From assembly GCA_035315065.1 (NCBI GenBank), contig DATFYM010000201.1:1-40795 (forward strand): a stretch of 40,795 nucleotides of DNA, read 5' to 3'. The notes beneath the pieces are model-generated. The model was not told where the DNA came from. It made no database searches and saw only the letters and a list, made by a program, of their open reading frames with translations. The position numbers were made by a program, and so were the translations under genes. Positions 7,046-16,510 of this stretch are shown in pieces (the stretch's first letter is position 1; every line of letters begins with the position of its first letter). The stretch is from DATFYM01 sp035315065 (GTDB lineage: Bacteria; Acidobacteriota; Terriglobia; UBA7540).

Positions 7046-8092
7046 AATGACTTCATCGCCCGCCTGCCCAAAGTGGAGTTGCACCTTCACCTCGAAGGCA
7101 GCATCCGGCCGCAGACCCTGCGCGAACTGGCAGAAGGCAAGAGTTGGCTCAAGGGCAAGGTCGCCGACTGGATCGGCGAGCGCACGCGTGAGTCGTACCG
7201 CTATGGCAGCTTTCCGAAGTTTCTGGTCGCCTTCGGGCTCGTCTCCCTGCTCCTCGAAGGGCCAGAGGACTACGCGCTCGTCACCACGCGGCTCATGGAG
7301 TGGCTGGCGGAGCAGAACGTCAGGTACGCCGAGATCACGCTGTCGGCGGGAGTGATCCTCTGGAAGAAGCAGTCGGTGGAGGCGACCTTCGAGGCGCTCT
7401 CAGCGGCGGCGGAGGAGGCCGAGAAGCGCTACGGCGTGCGCGTCGCCTGGATCTTTGACGGCGTGCGCCAGTTCGGGGTCGAGCACGTGCGGCAGGTTCT
7501 GAGCTTTGCCGGACGCTTCCGCTCGCACGGAGTCGTAGCCTTCGGAATCGGTGGAGATGAGGTCCGCGGACCGGCCGCACTCTTCACCGACCTCTATCGC
7601 GAGGCGCGCGACATGGGGCTCCACGTTACCGCTCACGCCGGAGAAGCCGTAGGACCCGAAAGCATCCGCGACGCCGTGGAGTTGCTCGGCGCGGAGCGCA
7701 TCGGCCATGGTCTGACGGCGGCGCAAGATCCGGCGGTGATGGCGCTACTGCGCGAGCGGCGGATCCCCCTGGAAGTCTGTCCCACCAGCAACGTGTCCAC
7801 CGGCCTGCTGGCTCGCTTCCAAGATCACCCGCTGCCGAAGTTCCTCGACGCGGGGTTGGCCGTGACGCTGAACTCCGACGATCCGGCCATGTTCGGCACG
7901 AGCCTACAGCACGAGTTCGAGCTGGCGGCGGCGCACTTCCAACTGTCGCACCAGCAGATCGCCGGCCTGAGCGAGGAGGCCATCCGCGCCGCTTTCCTTC
8001 CGCCCGACCGTCGGCAAGCCTTGCTTACCGAGTTGAGGCTGGCGGCGCAGGCGGCCGAGATTCCCGGAACTTCGCTCGGACCCTGGGCGTAG
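7010..8092 (+). CDS. add: Adenosine deaminase family protein
   Basis: A zinc amidohydrolase converting adenosine to inosine, or a close relative such as adenine or aminodeoxyfutalosine deaminase. Family features: HLHLEGS (first metal-binding His pair), HAGEAVGPESIRDAVELL around residue 210 with the catalytic Glu, RIGHG, LEVCPTSNV, and NSDDP near 290 with a metal-binding Asp. The catalytic domain is complete and of normal length. The start is uncertain. The conserved part begins only at DFIARLPKVELHLHLEG, and everything upstream in frame is short-unit repeat. ATG 7010 (or GTG 7007) lies inside the repeat with no well-spaced ribosome site; ATG 6959 would add more repeat-coded residues. It follows the nuclease on the same strand, consistent with nucleoside salvage. 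Confidence 0.9.
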   Translation: MQSHNHTITQSPNDFIARLPKVELHLHLEGSIRPQTLRELAEGKSWLKGKVADWIGERTRESYRYGSFPKFLVAFGLVSLLLEGPEDYALVTTRLMEWLAEQNVRYAEITLSAGVILWKKQSVEATFEALSAAAEEAEKRYGVRVAWIFDGVRQFGVEHVRQVLSFAGRFRSHGVVAFGIGGDEVRGPAALFTDLYREARDMGLHVTAHAGEAVGPESIRDAVELLGAERIGHGLTAAQDPAVMALLRERRIPLEVCPTSNVSTGLLARFQDHPLPKFLDAGLAVTLNSDDPAMFGTSLQHEFELAAAHFQLSHQQIAGLSEEAIRAAFLPPDRRQALLTELRLAAQAAEIPGTSLGPWA

Positions 8093-8132
8093 AATCAAGA
8101 GAGAGGCTCGCGCGACGACGGGAGGCGAAGCC

Positions 8133-8333
8133 ATGACGACGTTTCTGCTCTGGTGTATTCTGCTGATTCTCTGCTGGCCCCTGGCGCTGGTGGCGCTGGT
8201 CCTCTACCCGCTGGTGTGGCTGCTCCTGCTTCCATTCCGCCTGGTGGGCATCGCCGTGGGCGGCGTGCTGGACCTTGTCTGGGCCCTGGTCACGCTGCCC
8301 GCCCGGCTGCTGCGATCGCCGCGGCGGGCGTGA
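8133..8333 (+). CDS. Small integral membrane protein (66 aa)
   Basis: A 66-residue protein that is almost wholly hydrophobic, with two likely membrane segments (about residues 4-34 and 36-58) and a short basic C-terminus ending RLLRSPRRA. The start is well supported: GGGAGG about 8 nt before ATG 8133. It follows add by 40 nt on the same strand. I do not recognise a family. Composition fits a small inner-membrane protein whose basic tail is cytoplasmic. Confidence 0.65.
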   Translation: MTTFLLWCILLILCWPLALVALVLYPLVWLLLLPFRLVGIAVGGVLDLVWALVTLPARLLRSPRRA

Positions 8334-8389
8334 GGCGGCCCCGCCTCCCGGGGGCAGCGCCTGCCCGGTCCTAAAGGATAATCTATAGC

Positions 8390-9595
8390 CTACCGTTGTA
8401 TTAGCCCGACGGCCAGGGCGGTGCGATTCACGGCCGCCGCCATCTTGTCGTGGTCGAGCAGGTCCCGATAGATGTTGCCCGCGATCTCGGCGGCGTGGGG
8501 ACCGAACATCATCTTTCCCCCGCGCAGCAGCACCACCACCACGTACTTCGACTCCGGGTCGGCGGCGTAAGACTCAAACCAACCCAGGTGGGCGCCGTCC
8601 TCGCTGCACGTGCCGGTCTTGCCGTAAACCGCTTCCAAGGGGTTATAGGCGGACCGGGCGGTGCCATAAAGCACGGCCGCGGCCATGCCTTCCTTGAGGC
8701 TGGGCAGCACGGCTGAGAGATTATCCAGACGGCGGCGGACGCGTGGCTCCAGGCTCTCGACTTCCTCGGGCGTGCGCGGATACTGGAGCCAATAGAGCGT
8801 CCCGCCGTTGGCGATGGCCGAAGCAATGGCTGCCTGCTGGAGGGGAGTGATCTCGATGGCCGAACCGAAACTGGTCATCAATCCCACACCGCCCTCCTTG
8901 GGTGGCGCGGAAGGAAAAACGCCCGGCGACTCGCCCGCGATGTCCCAGCCGGCCTTCTCTCCCAGACCAAACTCCTGGGCGTATTCTTCCACGCGCTTGA
9001 AGCCCAGCATCTCGCCCAGCTTGGCGAAAAACATGTTGTTGGAGTGAGCCAACGCGTCGCGCAGCGTGATGCGGCCGCCGTGAGGGCCGAAGACGCGGAG
9101 CTTGGTCTCGGAAGTGATGATTCCTTCCTTCAAAGCTCCCGCCGCCACCACCGGCTTGATGGTGGAGCAAGGCGTAAAGGCGCCGGAGAGAGCCAGCGGC
9201 TGGTTGACGACGGAGAGAATGCGTCCGTTGTTGGGGTTGACCACCACCACGGCCCCATTCCAGTTACCCAGGGCCCGAACAGCCACGGCGCGGACAGTCG
9301 GGTCTTCACCGGCGGGATTATCACGCTCGGTCGGGTTGCCGAACGAACTGACGCGCCAGGGATTGTAAGCCGGCGCCGGGCGGTGTTTGCCTCGAACCGG
9401 CTGCTTGGCCAGCTTGGCCGTCGGCACATGGGAAGGCTGACCGTTTGAGGTCACATGGCTTGTGGTGCGGCGGCCCGCCGGCGCTTTGACACCGGAGTGC
9501 CGAACCCGTTTGGGTGGGGTAGTGGTGGCACCGCTCGCGATGCCGACCGAGAGACACAATGCTGCCGCGACCAGGACTGCGGTTTTTTTGGACAA
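8390..9595 (-). CDS. Penicillin-binding protein, transpeptidase domain
   Basis: A periplasmic serine D,D-transpeptidase acting on peptidoglycan. The three active-site motifs are present in order: STIK (SxxK, in PCSTIKPVV), SNN (SxN, in AHSNNMFFAKLGE) and KTG (in YGKTGTCS). The ITPLQQAAIASAIANGG stretch is typical of the PBP2/FtsI/PbpA transpeptidase fold. No dimerisation or transglycosylase domain precedes it, only a Pro/Arg-rich linker after the signal sequence, so it is a short, transpeptidase-only protein. The open frame extends to 9691, but that leader looks like intergenic repeat. I favour the TTG at 9595, which gives MSKKTAVLVAAALCLSVG as a signal peptide and has a GGGGG about 11 nt upstream. 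The enzyme domain is certain; the start is not. Confidence 0.88.
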   Translation of the reverse strand: MSKKTAVLVAAALCLSVGIASGATTTPPKRVRHSGVKAPAGRRTTSHVTSNGQPSHVPTAKLAKQPVRGKHRPAPAYNPWRVSSFGNPTERDNPAGEDPTVRAVAVRALGNWNGAVVVVNPNNGRILSVVNQPLALSGAFTPCSTIKPVVAAGALKEGIITSETKLRVFGPHGGRITLRDALAHSNNMFFAKLGEMLGFKRVEEYAQEFGLGEKAGWDIAGESPGVFPSAPPKEGGVGLMTSFGSAIEITPLQQAAIASAIANGGTLYWLQYPRTPEEVESLEPRVRRRLDNLSAVLPSLKEGMAAAVLYGTARSAYNPLEAVYGKTGTCSEDGAHLGWFESYAADPESKYVVVVLLRGGKMMFGPHAAEIAGNIYRDLLDHDKMAAAVNRTALAVGLIQR

Positions 9596-10094
9596 TGTAG
9601 TAATGACCCCCTTTTTTCGGTTTGCCCCTATCCGACCCTGGCGCCGGTGCAGCAGGGGAACTTGGAGACAAGCTGGAAGCTTGCCCTCCATTCCTTCAAC
9701 CCTCTAATATCGGCCGACTTCTTCAACCCTTTAATATAGGCCCGCCTCACCGACCGCCTTAACTTATTACAGAGCTCGACGCCCCGTCAAGCTGAATTCT
9801 CGACTCGACCGAGAGGCTGCGTCCTGTGGTCGTGTTTATGTACAGCGGCCTCCAAGAACGTGACCGGCCCTCCGCCAGCCACTTCCCTGAACCCACTCGA
9901 CTCAACCCTTTCAGTATAGCATGCCCGCCAAACTTTGGGTACTGTCAATTGATTGAAGAAGGAGTCAGAAGTCTGAACGAAGAAAGGAATTGTGAATGGT
10001 GACTAGGCAACCACTTGCAATGTAGCGTTCCACCCTTCACTCCCTTCTCTCTATTCGGACTCCTGACTCCTGTCTCCTGACTCCTTCAAAAACG
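9596..10094. other. Gene-free spacer between pbp and recA, with an inverted short-unit repeat
   Basis: No coding frame looks real. CTCTAATATCGGCC and CTTTAATATAGGCC near 9704-9742 form a loose direct repeat. At the recA end, GAAGGAGTCAGAAGTCTGAAC (about 9958-9978) is complementary in pattern to GACTCCTGACTCCTGTCTCC (10059-10078), giving a potential long hairpin just downstream of the recA stop that could serve as its 3' end. The promoter of the penicillin-binding protein should lie in the 9600-9750 part; I see no clear one. Confidence 0.5.
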
Positions 10095-11177
<1,083 letters not shown>

Positions 11178-11271
11178 GTCTCAAAAACCCCCCGCCTCAG
11201 ACGGCCCGCTCCTTCTCACCACGGGGTGCAAGCGTTGGCGTCCACCAAGAACTTCATCATCAGTCCGGCCT

Positions 11272-11301
11272 ATGGTACTCGTCCTCGTACTCTCGCGTCA
11301 A
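11272..11301 (-). promoter_or_regulatory. Candidate recA promoter with a repeated GTACTC operator-like word
   Basis: On the minus strand, TTGACG (11301-11296) and TACCAT (11277-11272) are 18 nt apart, about 95 nt before the recA start. The spacer holds GAGTAC twice, in direct orientation 6 nt apart (plus-strand GTACTC at 11275-11280 and 11287-11292). A repressor binding there would block RNA polymerase, as expected for LexA control, but I do not know the LexA box of this lineage. Confidence 0.4.
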
Positions 11302-11346
11302 GTTTTCTCATCGCCTGGTACTGCTGTCATTTGGCAAAACAACGGA

Positions 11347-11427
11347 ATCCACAGATTACGCAGATTTGGCAGATTAAGAGAAGAAGCGCCTCTCTCTTAA
11401 TCTGCCAAATCTGCGTAATCTGTGGAT
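11347..11427. repeat. Perfect 35-bp-arm inverted repeat between recA and tetR
   Basis: The left arm 11347-11381 begins ATCCACAGATTACGCAGATT. The right arm 11393-11427 is its exact reverse complement, leaving an 11-nt loop. The CCACAGATTACGCAGATT word is a known kind of dispersed intergenic repeat. Such perfect arms suggest a recent origin or ongoing repair. It lies upstream of both divergent genes. Confidence 0.85.
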
Positions 11428-11507
11428 GCCATTCTTTCCCAGATGACACGACCATGTTTGCAATGGCAACTGGAACTTTTCCTTCCGAACGCGTTATGAT
11501 CACTTTT

Positions 11508-12173
11508 ATGCCACGAAGTCGTCCAGGTCGCCGCGTCGGCGACGCCGGAGCGCCAATCCCTACGGTTGACACGGCCTCCACGCGCTCCCCCCGGCGCCGC
11601 CTGTTGAACGCCGCCAAAACTCTGTTCGCCCGGCGCGGGTACGAAAACGCCAGCACCTCGGCCATTGCTCGGGCCGCCGGTACCAGCGAGTCCCAGTTGA
11701 TGAAGTATTTTGGGAGCAAAGAGGGTCTGCTGGAGGCGATCTTTGATGCCTCCTGGGAGGACATCAACGGAAGAGTCTGTGAGGTGCTGGCAGGACCTTC
11801 TTCGCCGGCGGCGAAGCTGGACGCTCTCACCAGCATCATGGTTTCGGCACTGGAACGCGATCCCGAGATCAAGCTGCTCATGCTGTTGGAAGGACGCCGC
11901 GTGCGCAAAGAGCGCGACGAGGTCGCGATCTCGCAGGGCTACCGGGAGTTCGTCCGCCTCACCGACAGCGTCCTGCGCCAAGCGGAGGCGGCCGGCCACC
12001 TTCGTCCCCACCTCCAGCCCGAGGCGGTGCGATCCGCCCTGGTTGGAATGGTCGAGGGACTGATGCGCGACCGGGTGCTGGCGGCGCGCTGCGATTTTCC
12101 AGCCCATTATAGCTCCAAGCAGATCCGCACCCTGGTCCAGACCGTGCTGGCCTGCTTCACCGCGTCCCGCTGA
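11508..12173 (+). CDS. TetR/AcrR-family transcriptional regulator
   Basis: A one-component repressor-type regulator. The N-terminal helix-turn-helix is clear: RRRLLNAAKTLFARRGYENA, then STSAIARAAGTSESQLMKYFGSKEGLLEAIFD. The remaining ~150 residues form a helical ligand-binding domain that I cannot assign. Possible starts are ATG 11508 (222 aa, MPRSRPGRR) and ATG 11496. A TATGAT at 11495-11500 could be a -10 box, which would make the mRNA from 11508 nearly leaderless; no good ribosome site is seen. The open frame runs back to 11226 but only through the inverted repeat. It is divergent from recA and no co-transcribed target follows, so its regulon is unknown. Confidence 0.88.
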   Translation: MPRSRPGRRVGDAGAPIPTVDTASTRSPRRRLLNAAKTLFARRGYENASTSAIARAAGTSESQLMKYFGSKEGLLEAIFDASWEDINGRVCEVLAGPSSPAAKLDALTSIMVSALERDPEIKLLMLLEGRRVRKERDEVAISQGYREFVRLTDSVLRQAEAAGHLRPHLQPEAVRSALVGMVEGLMRDRVLAARCDFPAHYSSKQIRTLVQTVLACFTASR

Positions 12174-12189
12174 GCGCTCTCCTAAAACC

Positions 12190-12980
12190 CGTGACGGAAA
12201 ACCGCCGTTTTCTGCGATTATCTGGGCGTTTTCGCCGGAAAATGGCAGAATTTGGCACGATTCTGCACAAGAAAGGGGCCTCAAAACGCGCTCGTTTTCA
12301 AATAAGCGGCCAAGGCTCGGCGGAAGCACGGTTAGCAAGTCCTTTAGATTGAGTAACCCTTCGCCTGCTCTCCTCCGACACTTGGCCAACAACCCTTGCG
12401 GAATCAATAGATCCGCCTCATCACGCTTGGCTCGCTCGACAAAGGCCGAAAAGGTCAGCCGACAGCTCGACGAAAATGCAGTTAACAAGTCCTTTAGATT
12501 GAGCGAGCCTTCGCCCTTTCTCTTCAGCAATTCGGCCAGCAACCCTTGCGGAATCAAGAGATAGGCCGCGCCACGCTTCAGTGGCCCGGCGAGACCCGAA
12601 AGATCTGGTTCGACGCTCGCCGGGTGGAAAGAAAGCCCGGCTAGTAAGTCCTTTGGATTCAGTCATGCCGTGTTTCTCCGACTTGGAGAATTGGCGATCA
12701 ACCATCGTCGAATCAATAGATTGGCCTCGCAGATTTTGATTTGCGGTCGCGCCCGCCGAACGCCGAAAGGGCCGACTCAAGGCGTGGAGAATTACCACGG
12801 AGGCAACCAAGACATAGAGAGGAGACTGAGGGCGATACCAAGATGACTCTCGCTCCCCAATGCGTCCCATTCTTCTCTGTGCCTCTGTGTCTCTGCGTTG
12901 GAGGCTCCTTCGCAATTGCGAAGTGACGCCGATTACCGATTGACACGAGCCGCGAGACTTGACACGTTTTGATAAAATCG
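12190..12980 (-). repeat. Dispersed ~0.78 kb element, copy B (inverted relative to copy A)
   Basis: Read on the minus strand from 12980, this copy starts TTTTATCAAAACGTGTCAAG and follows copy A (1-790) in order: the TCTCGCGGCTCGTGTCAATC box, a CAGAGACACAGAGGCACAG segment, three tandem units starting near 12717, 12558 and 12408, the TATTTGAAAACGAG block and a TGGCAGAATTTGGCA tail. Its second and third units carry the CAATCTAAAGGACTTG word most faithfully. The longest frames on this strand cross units and run into the tetR antisense, so I do not call a gene. Copies A and B flank the uvrD-recA-tetR block in inverted orientation. Confidence 0.75.
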
Positions 12981-13042
12981 GTCGCAAAGAACCCCCGTTA
13001 TCTGCCCTTATATGCCACCTTGATGCCCGTTCGCTGCACGTT

Positions 13043-13079
13043 TTTGGTAAAATTTGGTAGAATTTGGTAAGATTTGGTA
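13043..13079 (+). repeat. Four TTTGGTA boxes at an exact 10-bp period
   Basis: TTTGGTA occurs at 13043, 13053, 13063 and 13073, each separated by 3 nt, so all lie on one face of the helix. Similar 10-bp-spaced boxes with C for T (TGGCAGAAGA or TGGCAGAATT) occur in the tails of both element copies (about 724-746 and 12240-12262). Confidence 0.7.
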
Positions 13080-13667
13080 GGCCAAAAAGCGGCCGAAAAC
13101 GGACACCAAACCAAATAACCTATTTATTTTCAACACTGGCTTCCCGCCAAATTGGCAACAGGGGTGGTGGAAATTGGACTTAACTCCCCCTATTAATGTT
13201 CGCGGTTTCACCATAGTTGTAACCATGAACCGACTCACTGGCCGATTCCCCCATCGATGGTGGGCGCCCCGTCGGCCATCCCACCGACCCGCGCCCAGGC
13301 ACCAACTGGCCGCGGTCGGTTCCGTCGCGCGCGACCGGTTCGGTTTCGATGGTCCTCATAAGTCTCGGTCTCCTGATTTCCAGAAATCGCGGCCTCTCGA
13401 GCGCCCAGCCAGCCGGACCCCGAATCGTACTCGCCCGAGGCTACCCATTCCGCCACGCGTCGAAGCCGTCTAGCTTAGGATAATACAGGGAGGGGATGTA
13501 TGTCAAGCTAATTATCTTATGACAACGCGGCACGTCCTCAGCCCCGGCTCTGCGCTCCCGTTGGTAGTTGAAGCGCCGTCGCGCCGATCGATGTGATGAT
13601 GTCGGAAGACGGACCGCGAGGCCGGAGGCCTCCCCTACCAAGAACGTGACACACCCGGTTTTGGTGG
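13080..13667. other. Gene-poor spacer
   Basis: A mixed AT/GC region without a recognised gene. A frame of about 70 residues can be read on the minus strand (13456-13235, with a GTG option at 13459) but has no ribosome site and an unremarkable composition. The GCGTGGCGGAATGGGTAG string there recalls the 5' end of a leucine tRNA, but no anticodon or T arm follows. Confidence 0.4.
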
Positions 13668-13805
13668 GGGTGAAAGGTGGGGCAGAGTGTAAAGGGTGAG
13701 GGATAGAGGGTAAAAAGGCCCCCGCACGTAACTGGAGGTTTCTGCGGTCCGGGTGACGCCGACTCTTCACCCTTTACCCTTTACCCTTCACCCTTTCGCA
13801 CTCTG
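13668..13805. repeat. AAGGGTGA/TCACCCTT short-unit inverted array
   Basis: GTGAAAGGTGGGGCAGAGTG and AAAGGGTGAGGGATAGAGGG on the left face CTTCACCCTTTACCCTTTAC and CTTCACCCTTTCGCACTCTG on the right, with a ~55 nt centre. It ends just at the stop of the EAL-HDOD gene, so it may form its mRNA 3' hairpin. Another member of the short-unit arrays that end or start genes across this window. Confidence 0.7.
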
Positions 13806-13807
13806 CG

Positions 13808-15085
13808 TCACACCCTCTGGAGCGGACGCGTGCCTTGGTGGCCGGTGGGAGCCTGTTTCGCCGTCTTTTCTCCGAAGACCTCGTCCGCCCACTGGAGCGA
13901 CTGCAGGTAACAGTCGGCCACGAAGCTCTCCTCAAGAACCAGTTTGCCCGCGCACTCAGCCAAAGCGTTCCAGTCCGCTCTCTCCAACGCCAAGACGATT
14001 TCGTAAACATCGCGGTGCAAGGTGTTGTGACCGCCCAGCAAGGCAGTTTTGATGTCGGCGGCGAGATCAAGTCCATGCAGGGCCTCTTCCATCGGCCGGT
14101 CGAGGATGGTATCGAGGAGGGAGAAGAGGCCCATCAGAAAGAAGTCAGCCGGCTCATCCCTTCCTGCCAGTGGGGCGGACAAGAGTTCACAGAATCGGGC
14201 GCGCGTGATGGAGGTGATCAGCAGCTCCTCGGGCTTGTCGCTGGCCAACATCATGGTGGAGAGCAGAATTGCCCAGCGCCTGACATACTGCTCGCCGATC
14301 AGCGAGATCGCCTGCCGGAGCGATCGGATTTCACCGCAGAAGCCGAAGCGCGGCGAGTTCAGGTACCTCAGAAGATGATAGGAAAGCGCAACGTCGTGCC
14401 GAAGTACACCCTCGATTTCGCGGAAGTCCAACTCCGGGCGGTGAACCGCCTGAAGAAGTTGAAGGTAGGTGGCCTTGAAGGCGGGAATTTCGCGAGCGGA
14501 GATCACTTGCGGTTGGCGGAAAAAGAAACCCTGAAAGTAGTCGTAACCCCAACTTGCCGCCTGCTTGAACTGTTCGCTGGTTTCCACTTTCGCGGCCACG
14601 AGTTTGACCCTGCGCTCCCCGAGACAGCGGGCGATCTCGCGCTGCTGCCCGGCGTCGGTGAGGGAAAAATCCACCTTGACGATGTTTGCCAGGTCCAGGA
14701 GCGGCTTTTGCCTTTCCAGAGACGTCACACCGTCGAGTGCGATATGATACCCCAATTGTTTCAGCTTAAGGCAGGCAGCCACGACTTGCGGATCGGGCTC
14801 CGGATTCTCAAGTATCTCCACCGTGAGAGTCTCAGCCGGCAGGAGCGTGGCGAGACCGTTAAGCAGCGCGCTGCCGGTAAAGTTGATGAAGGCCCTCTGG
14901 TGGTGCGAGAGAGTTTCCAGGCTCTGAAGCATGAAGGGATCCAGCACCCGGGAGGGCGTCGGGTCGCCGTCGGGGAAAGTAAAACAGTTCTCAAAGCCGG
15001 AACGGAACAGCAGTTCGTAACCGAAGACTCGCTGGTGAGCATCGAAGATGGGCTGACGGGCGGCAACGGCTTTCGCATCCATCAT
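13808..15085 (-). CDS. EAL-HDOD (YuxH-like) protein with degenerate EAL motif
   Basis: A two-domain cytoplasmic signalling protein. The N-terminal half (to about residue 200) is an EAL fold: it starts VAARQPIFDAHQRVFGYELLFR and shows the EILE, HIALDG and VKVDFS strands. RQPIFD replaces the catalytic EAL signature and other metal-binding positions are missing, so it is probably inactive against cyclic di-GMP, as is usual for this subgroup. The C-terminal half is an HDOD domain (LRHDVALSYHLLRYLNSP, SLRQAISLIGEQYVRRWA). Relatives act as scaffolds in motility or cyclic di-GMP output. ATG 15085 is chosen because GGGGAGG lies about 9 nt upstream; a TTG at 15103 would put that site inside the gene. 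Single gene, no obvious operon. Confidence 0.88.
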   Translation of the reverse strand: MMDAKAVAARQPIFDAHQRVFGYELLFRSGFENCFTFPDGDPTPSRVLDPFMLQSLETLSHHQRAFINFTGSALLNGLATLLPAETLTVEILENPEPDPQVVAACLKLKQLGYHIALDGVTSLERQKPLLDLANIVKVDFSLTDAGQQREIARCLGERRVKLVAAKVETSEQFKQAASWGYDYFQGFFFRQPQVISAREIPAFKATYLQLLQAVHRPELDFREIEGVLRHDVALSYHLLRYLNSPRFGFCGEIRSLRQAISLIGEQYVRRWAILLSTMMLASDKPEELLITSITRARFCELLSAPLAGRDEPADFFLMGLFSLLDTILDRPMEEALHGLDLAADIKTALLGGHNTLHRDVYEIVLALERADWNALAECAGKLVLEESFVADCYLQSLQWADEVFGEKTAKQAPTGHQGTRPLQRV

Positions 15086-15323
15086 AAGATTGGACCTCCC
15101 CAATAGGGCTTAGAGTGCCCCTGTAGAGTTCTATCGGCAGCTTGGGCGGGGCCATTAGGACTTTTTGTGGGGGCAGCGGTTCGGCGCGCAAGCCTGGCGC
15201 GGACCCGCCTTGTTGGTATGCGGCTCTTTGGCGCCCAGCCAGCGTTTGCCGACTCGGCGCCTTGTCGCCGCGGCACCCGCCTCGGGAAGGAGTTCTAATC
15301 GTCGGACAGCCTCTTTGCCGTTT

Positions 15324-16256
15324 CTACGCGGCGGGAGCCGCCGCCGGTGCCCGTCCACCCAGGAACCCAAGCACCTTTCTGACTACGAGGTCGGCCTGCA
15401 CTATCGTCAAGTCGTGTCCGGCGCCGGGAATGATTTCCGCCTTAACCTGAGGGGCGACACGGTTCAGTCGCCTGACGGCTGCTTTGGCAGAGTAGATCTT
15501 CTCATTCTCCCCGACCAGGAATAGGCAGGGTACGCTGAAGCCTCGCCACCCCTTATCATCGATGACGGTTGGCCAAGGCGGGCGGGGCAGAGCGAAGAGA
15601 CGGTCGTACAGTTGCAGGTCTACGATCACCTGCTCGACCTCTGCCTGAGGGGCGCCGCCGCTTTGTATCGCGTCCCGAAACAACCAGCCGAGTGTTCTCC
15701 GGACTCGTCCCCCAAACCCCGGTATGGGTATGGATAGGAGCAGTATTCGGACGACAAAGGTAAATGATGTCGGGAGCACGGTACAGGCCGGGGCCAATAG
15801 CACCACGTCCCGGACCCGGCCGGGGAAACGGAGCGCATATTGTCCGGCGAGCCAGCCTCCGTACGAGATGCCCATCAAACTGAGTTGCCCTTCCGGGACC
15901 AGCACCGTGAAGACCTCGTCGAGCCAATTGACATAGTCCTCCGGCTTCGACATGTCGCGACGTTTCACGCTCAACCCGACATCATCCATGGTGTCCAGGG
16001 CGTAGGTGCGGTAGTGGGCCGATAGAGCCGCGATATTGTGAATCCACATCAGCGAACCACTCCGCGCTCCGGGCAGCAGAACCAGGGGAGGATCGGTGAT
16101 GCGCCCACTGGCCCGAACGAAAGTCTGCCCCGAAGCAGTGTCGAGAAGCATGGTCTCGGACGGGATTGGCCACGCCTTGGCCCGATCCAGACAAAAAGCC
16201 TCATACTCGGCTTTGGCTCGTTCGGACCGAAACGAAAAGAAGGATTGTCTGGTCAT
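15324..16256 (-). CDS. Alpha/beta-fold hydrolase
   Basis: A soluble, probably cytoplasmic alpha/beta hydrolase of 310 residues. The oxyanion region (LVLLPGARSGSLMW), the nucleophile elbow GISYGG and the late GAGHD catalytic His are all present. The acid residue probably lies in LFLVGENEKIYS, where Glu or Asn would replace the usual Asp. A cap segment with a hydrophobic run (FVVRILLLSIPIPGFG) lies between strands. The substrate is not predictable. The start is well supported by GGAGG 7 nt before ATG 16256. The C-terminus is Ala/Pro-rich. It is transcribed away from the VPS10/BNR gene, with about 250 nt between them. Confidence 0.85.
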   Translation of the reverse strand: MTRQSFFSFRSERAKAEYEAFCLDRAKAWPIPSETMLLDTASGQTFVRASGRITDPPLVLLPGARSGSLMWIHNIAALSAHYRTYALDTMDDVGLSVKRRDMSKPEDYVNWLDEVFTVLVPEGQLSLMGISYGGWLAGQYALRFPGRVRDVVLLAPACTVLPTSFTFVVRILLLSIPIPGFGGRVRRTLGWLFRDAIQSGGAPQAEVEQVIVDLQLYDRLFALPRPPWPTVIDDKGWRGFSVPCLFLVGENEKIYSAKAAVRRLNRVAPQVKAEIIPGAGHDLTIVQADLVVRKVLGFLGGRAPAAAPAA

Positions 16257-16460
16257 AGCGTCGCCTCCGTTGAGGGTCTGTCCAACGCGCGCTCAGAATC
16301 TGCGCAATGCGACGACCGCCACCTGAATTTGGCTTCATTATAGTCCGCTGGCGCGGTTCAGGACAACTTGAGTCTGCAACACCCATCGGGATCTCTGCTA
16401 TACATGGCGTCAGAAGTCAGTTCGCATGTCATTCTGAGACGCGAATTTCGAGTTTGGAAT

Positions 16461-16490
16461 TTGCACCCCGAGCCCTCTTGCATGTATATT
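16461..16490 (+). promoter_or_regulatory. Sigma-70-like promoter for the VPS10/BNR gene
   Basis: TTGCAC at 16461-16466 and TATATT at 16485-16490 are 18 nt apart, 20 nt before the ATG at 16511. A GGGAGGA between them and the start is a good ribosome site, so the leader would be only about 14 nt. A CATGTCATTCTGAG repeat fragment lies just upstream at about 16426. Confidence 0.5.
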
Positions 16491-16510
16491 CCGCCTTCCG
16501 GGAGGACTCC

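Noticed and set aside
11397..12557. 386-residue minus-strand frame crossing tetR and element copy B
   Set aside because: It joins repeat units to the antisense of a clear HTH regulator; no single protein is plausible.
13008..13238. 76-residue minus-strand frame over the TTTGGTA boxes
   Set aside because: No ribosome site and a composition dictated by the repeat; no recognisable protein.
13400..13470. tRNA-Leu-like GCGTGGCGGAATGGGTAG string on the minus strand
   Set aside because: No anticodon arm, T arm or acceptor match follows, so it is not a tRNA; at most a fragment or chance.
13835..15106. 423-residue plus-strand frame over the EAL-HDOD gene
   Set aside because: Antisense to a clear two-domain protein; composition is that of a shadow frame and no ribosome site is seen.
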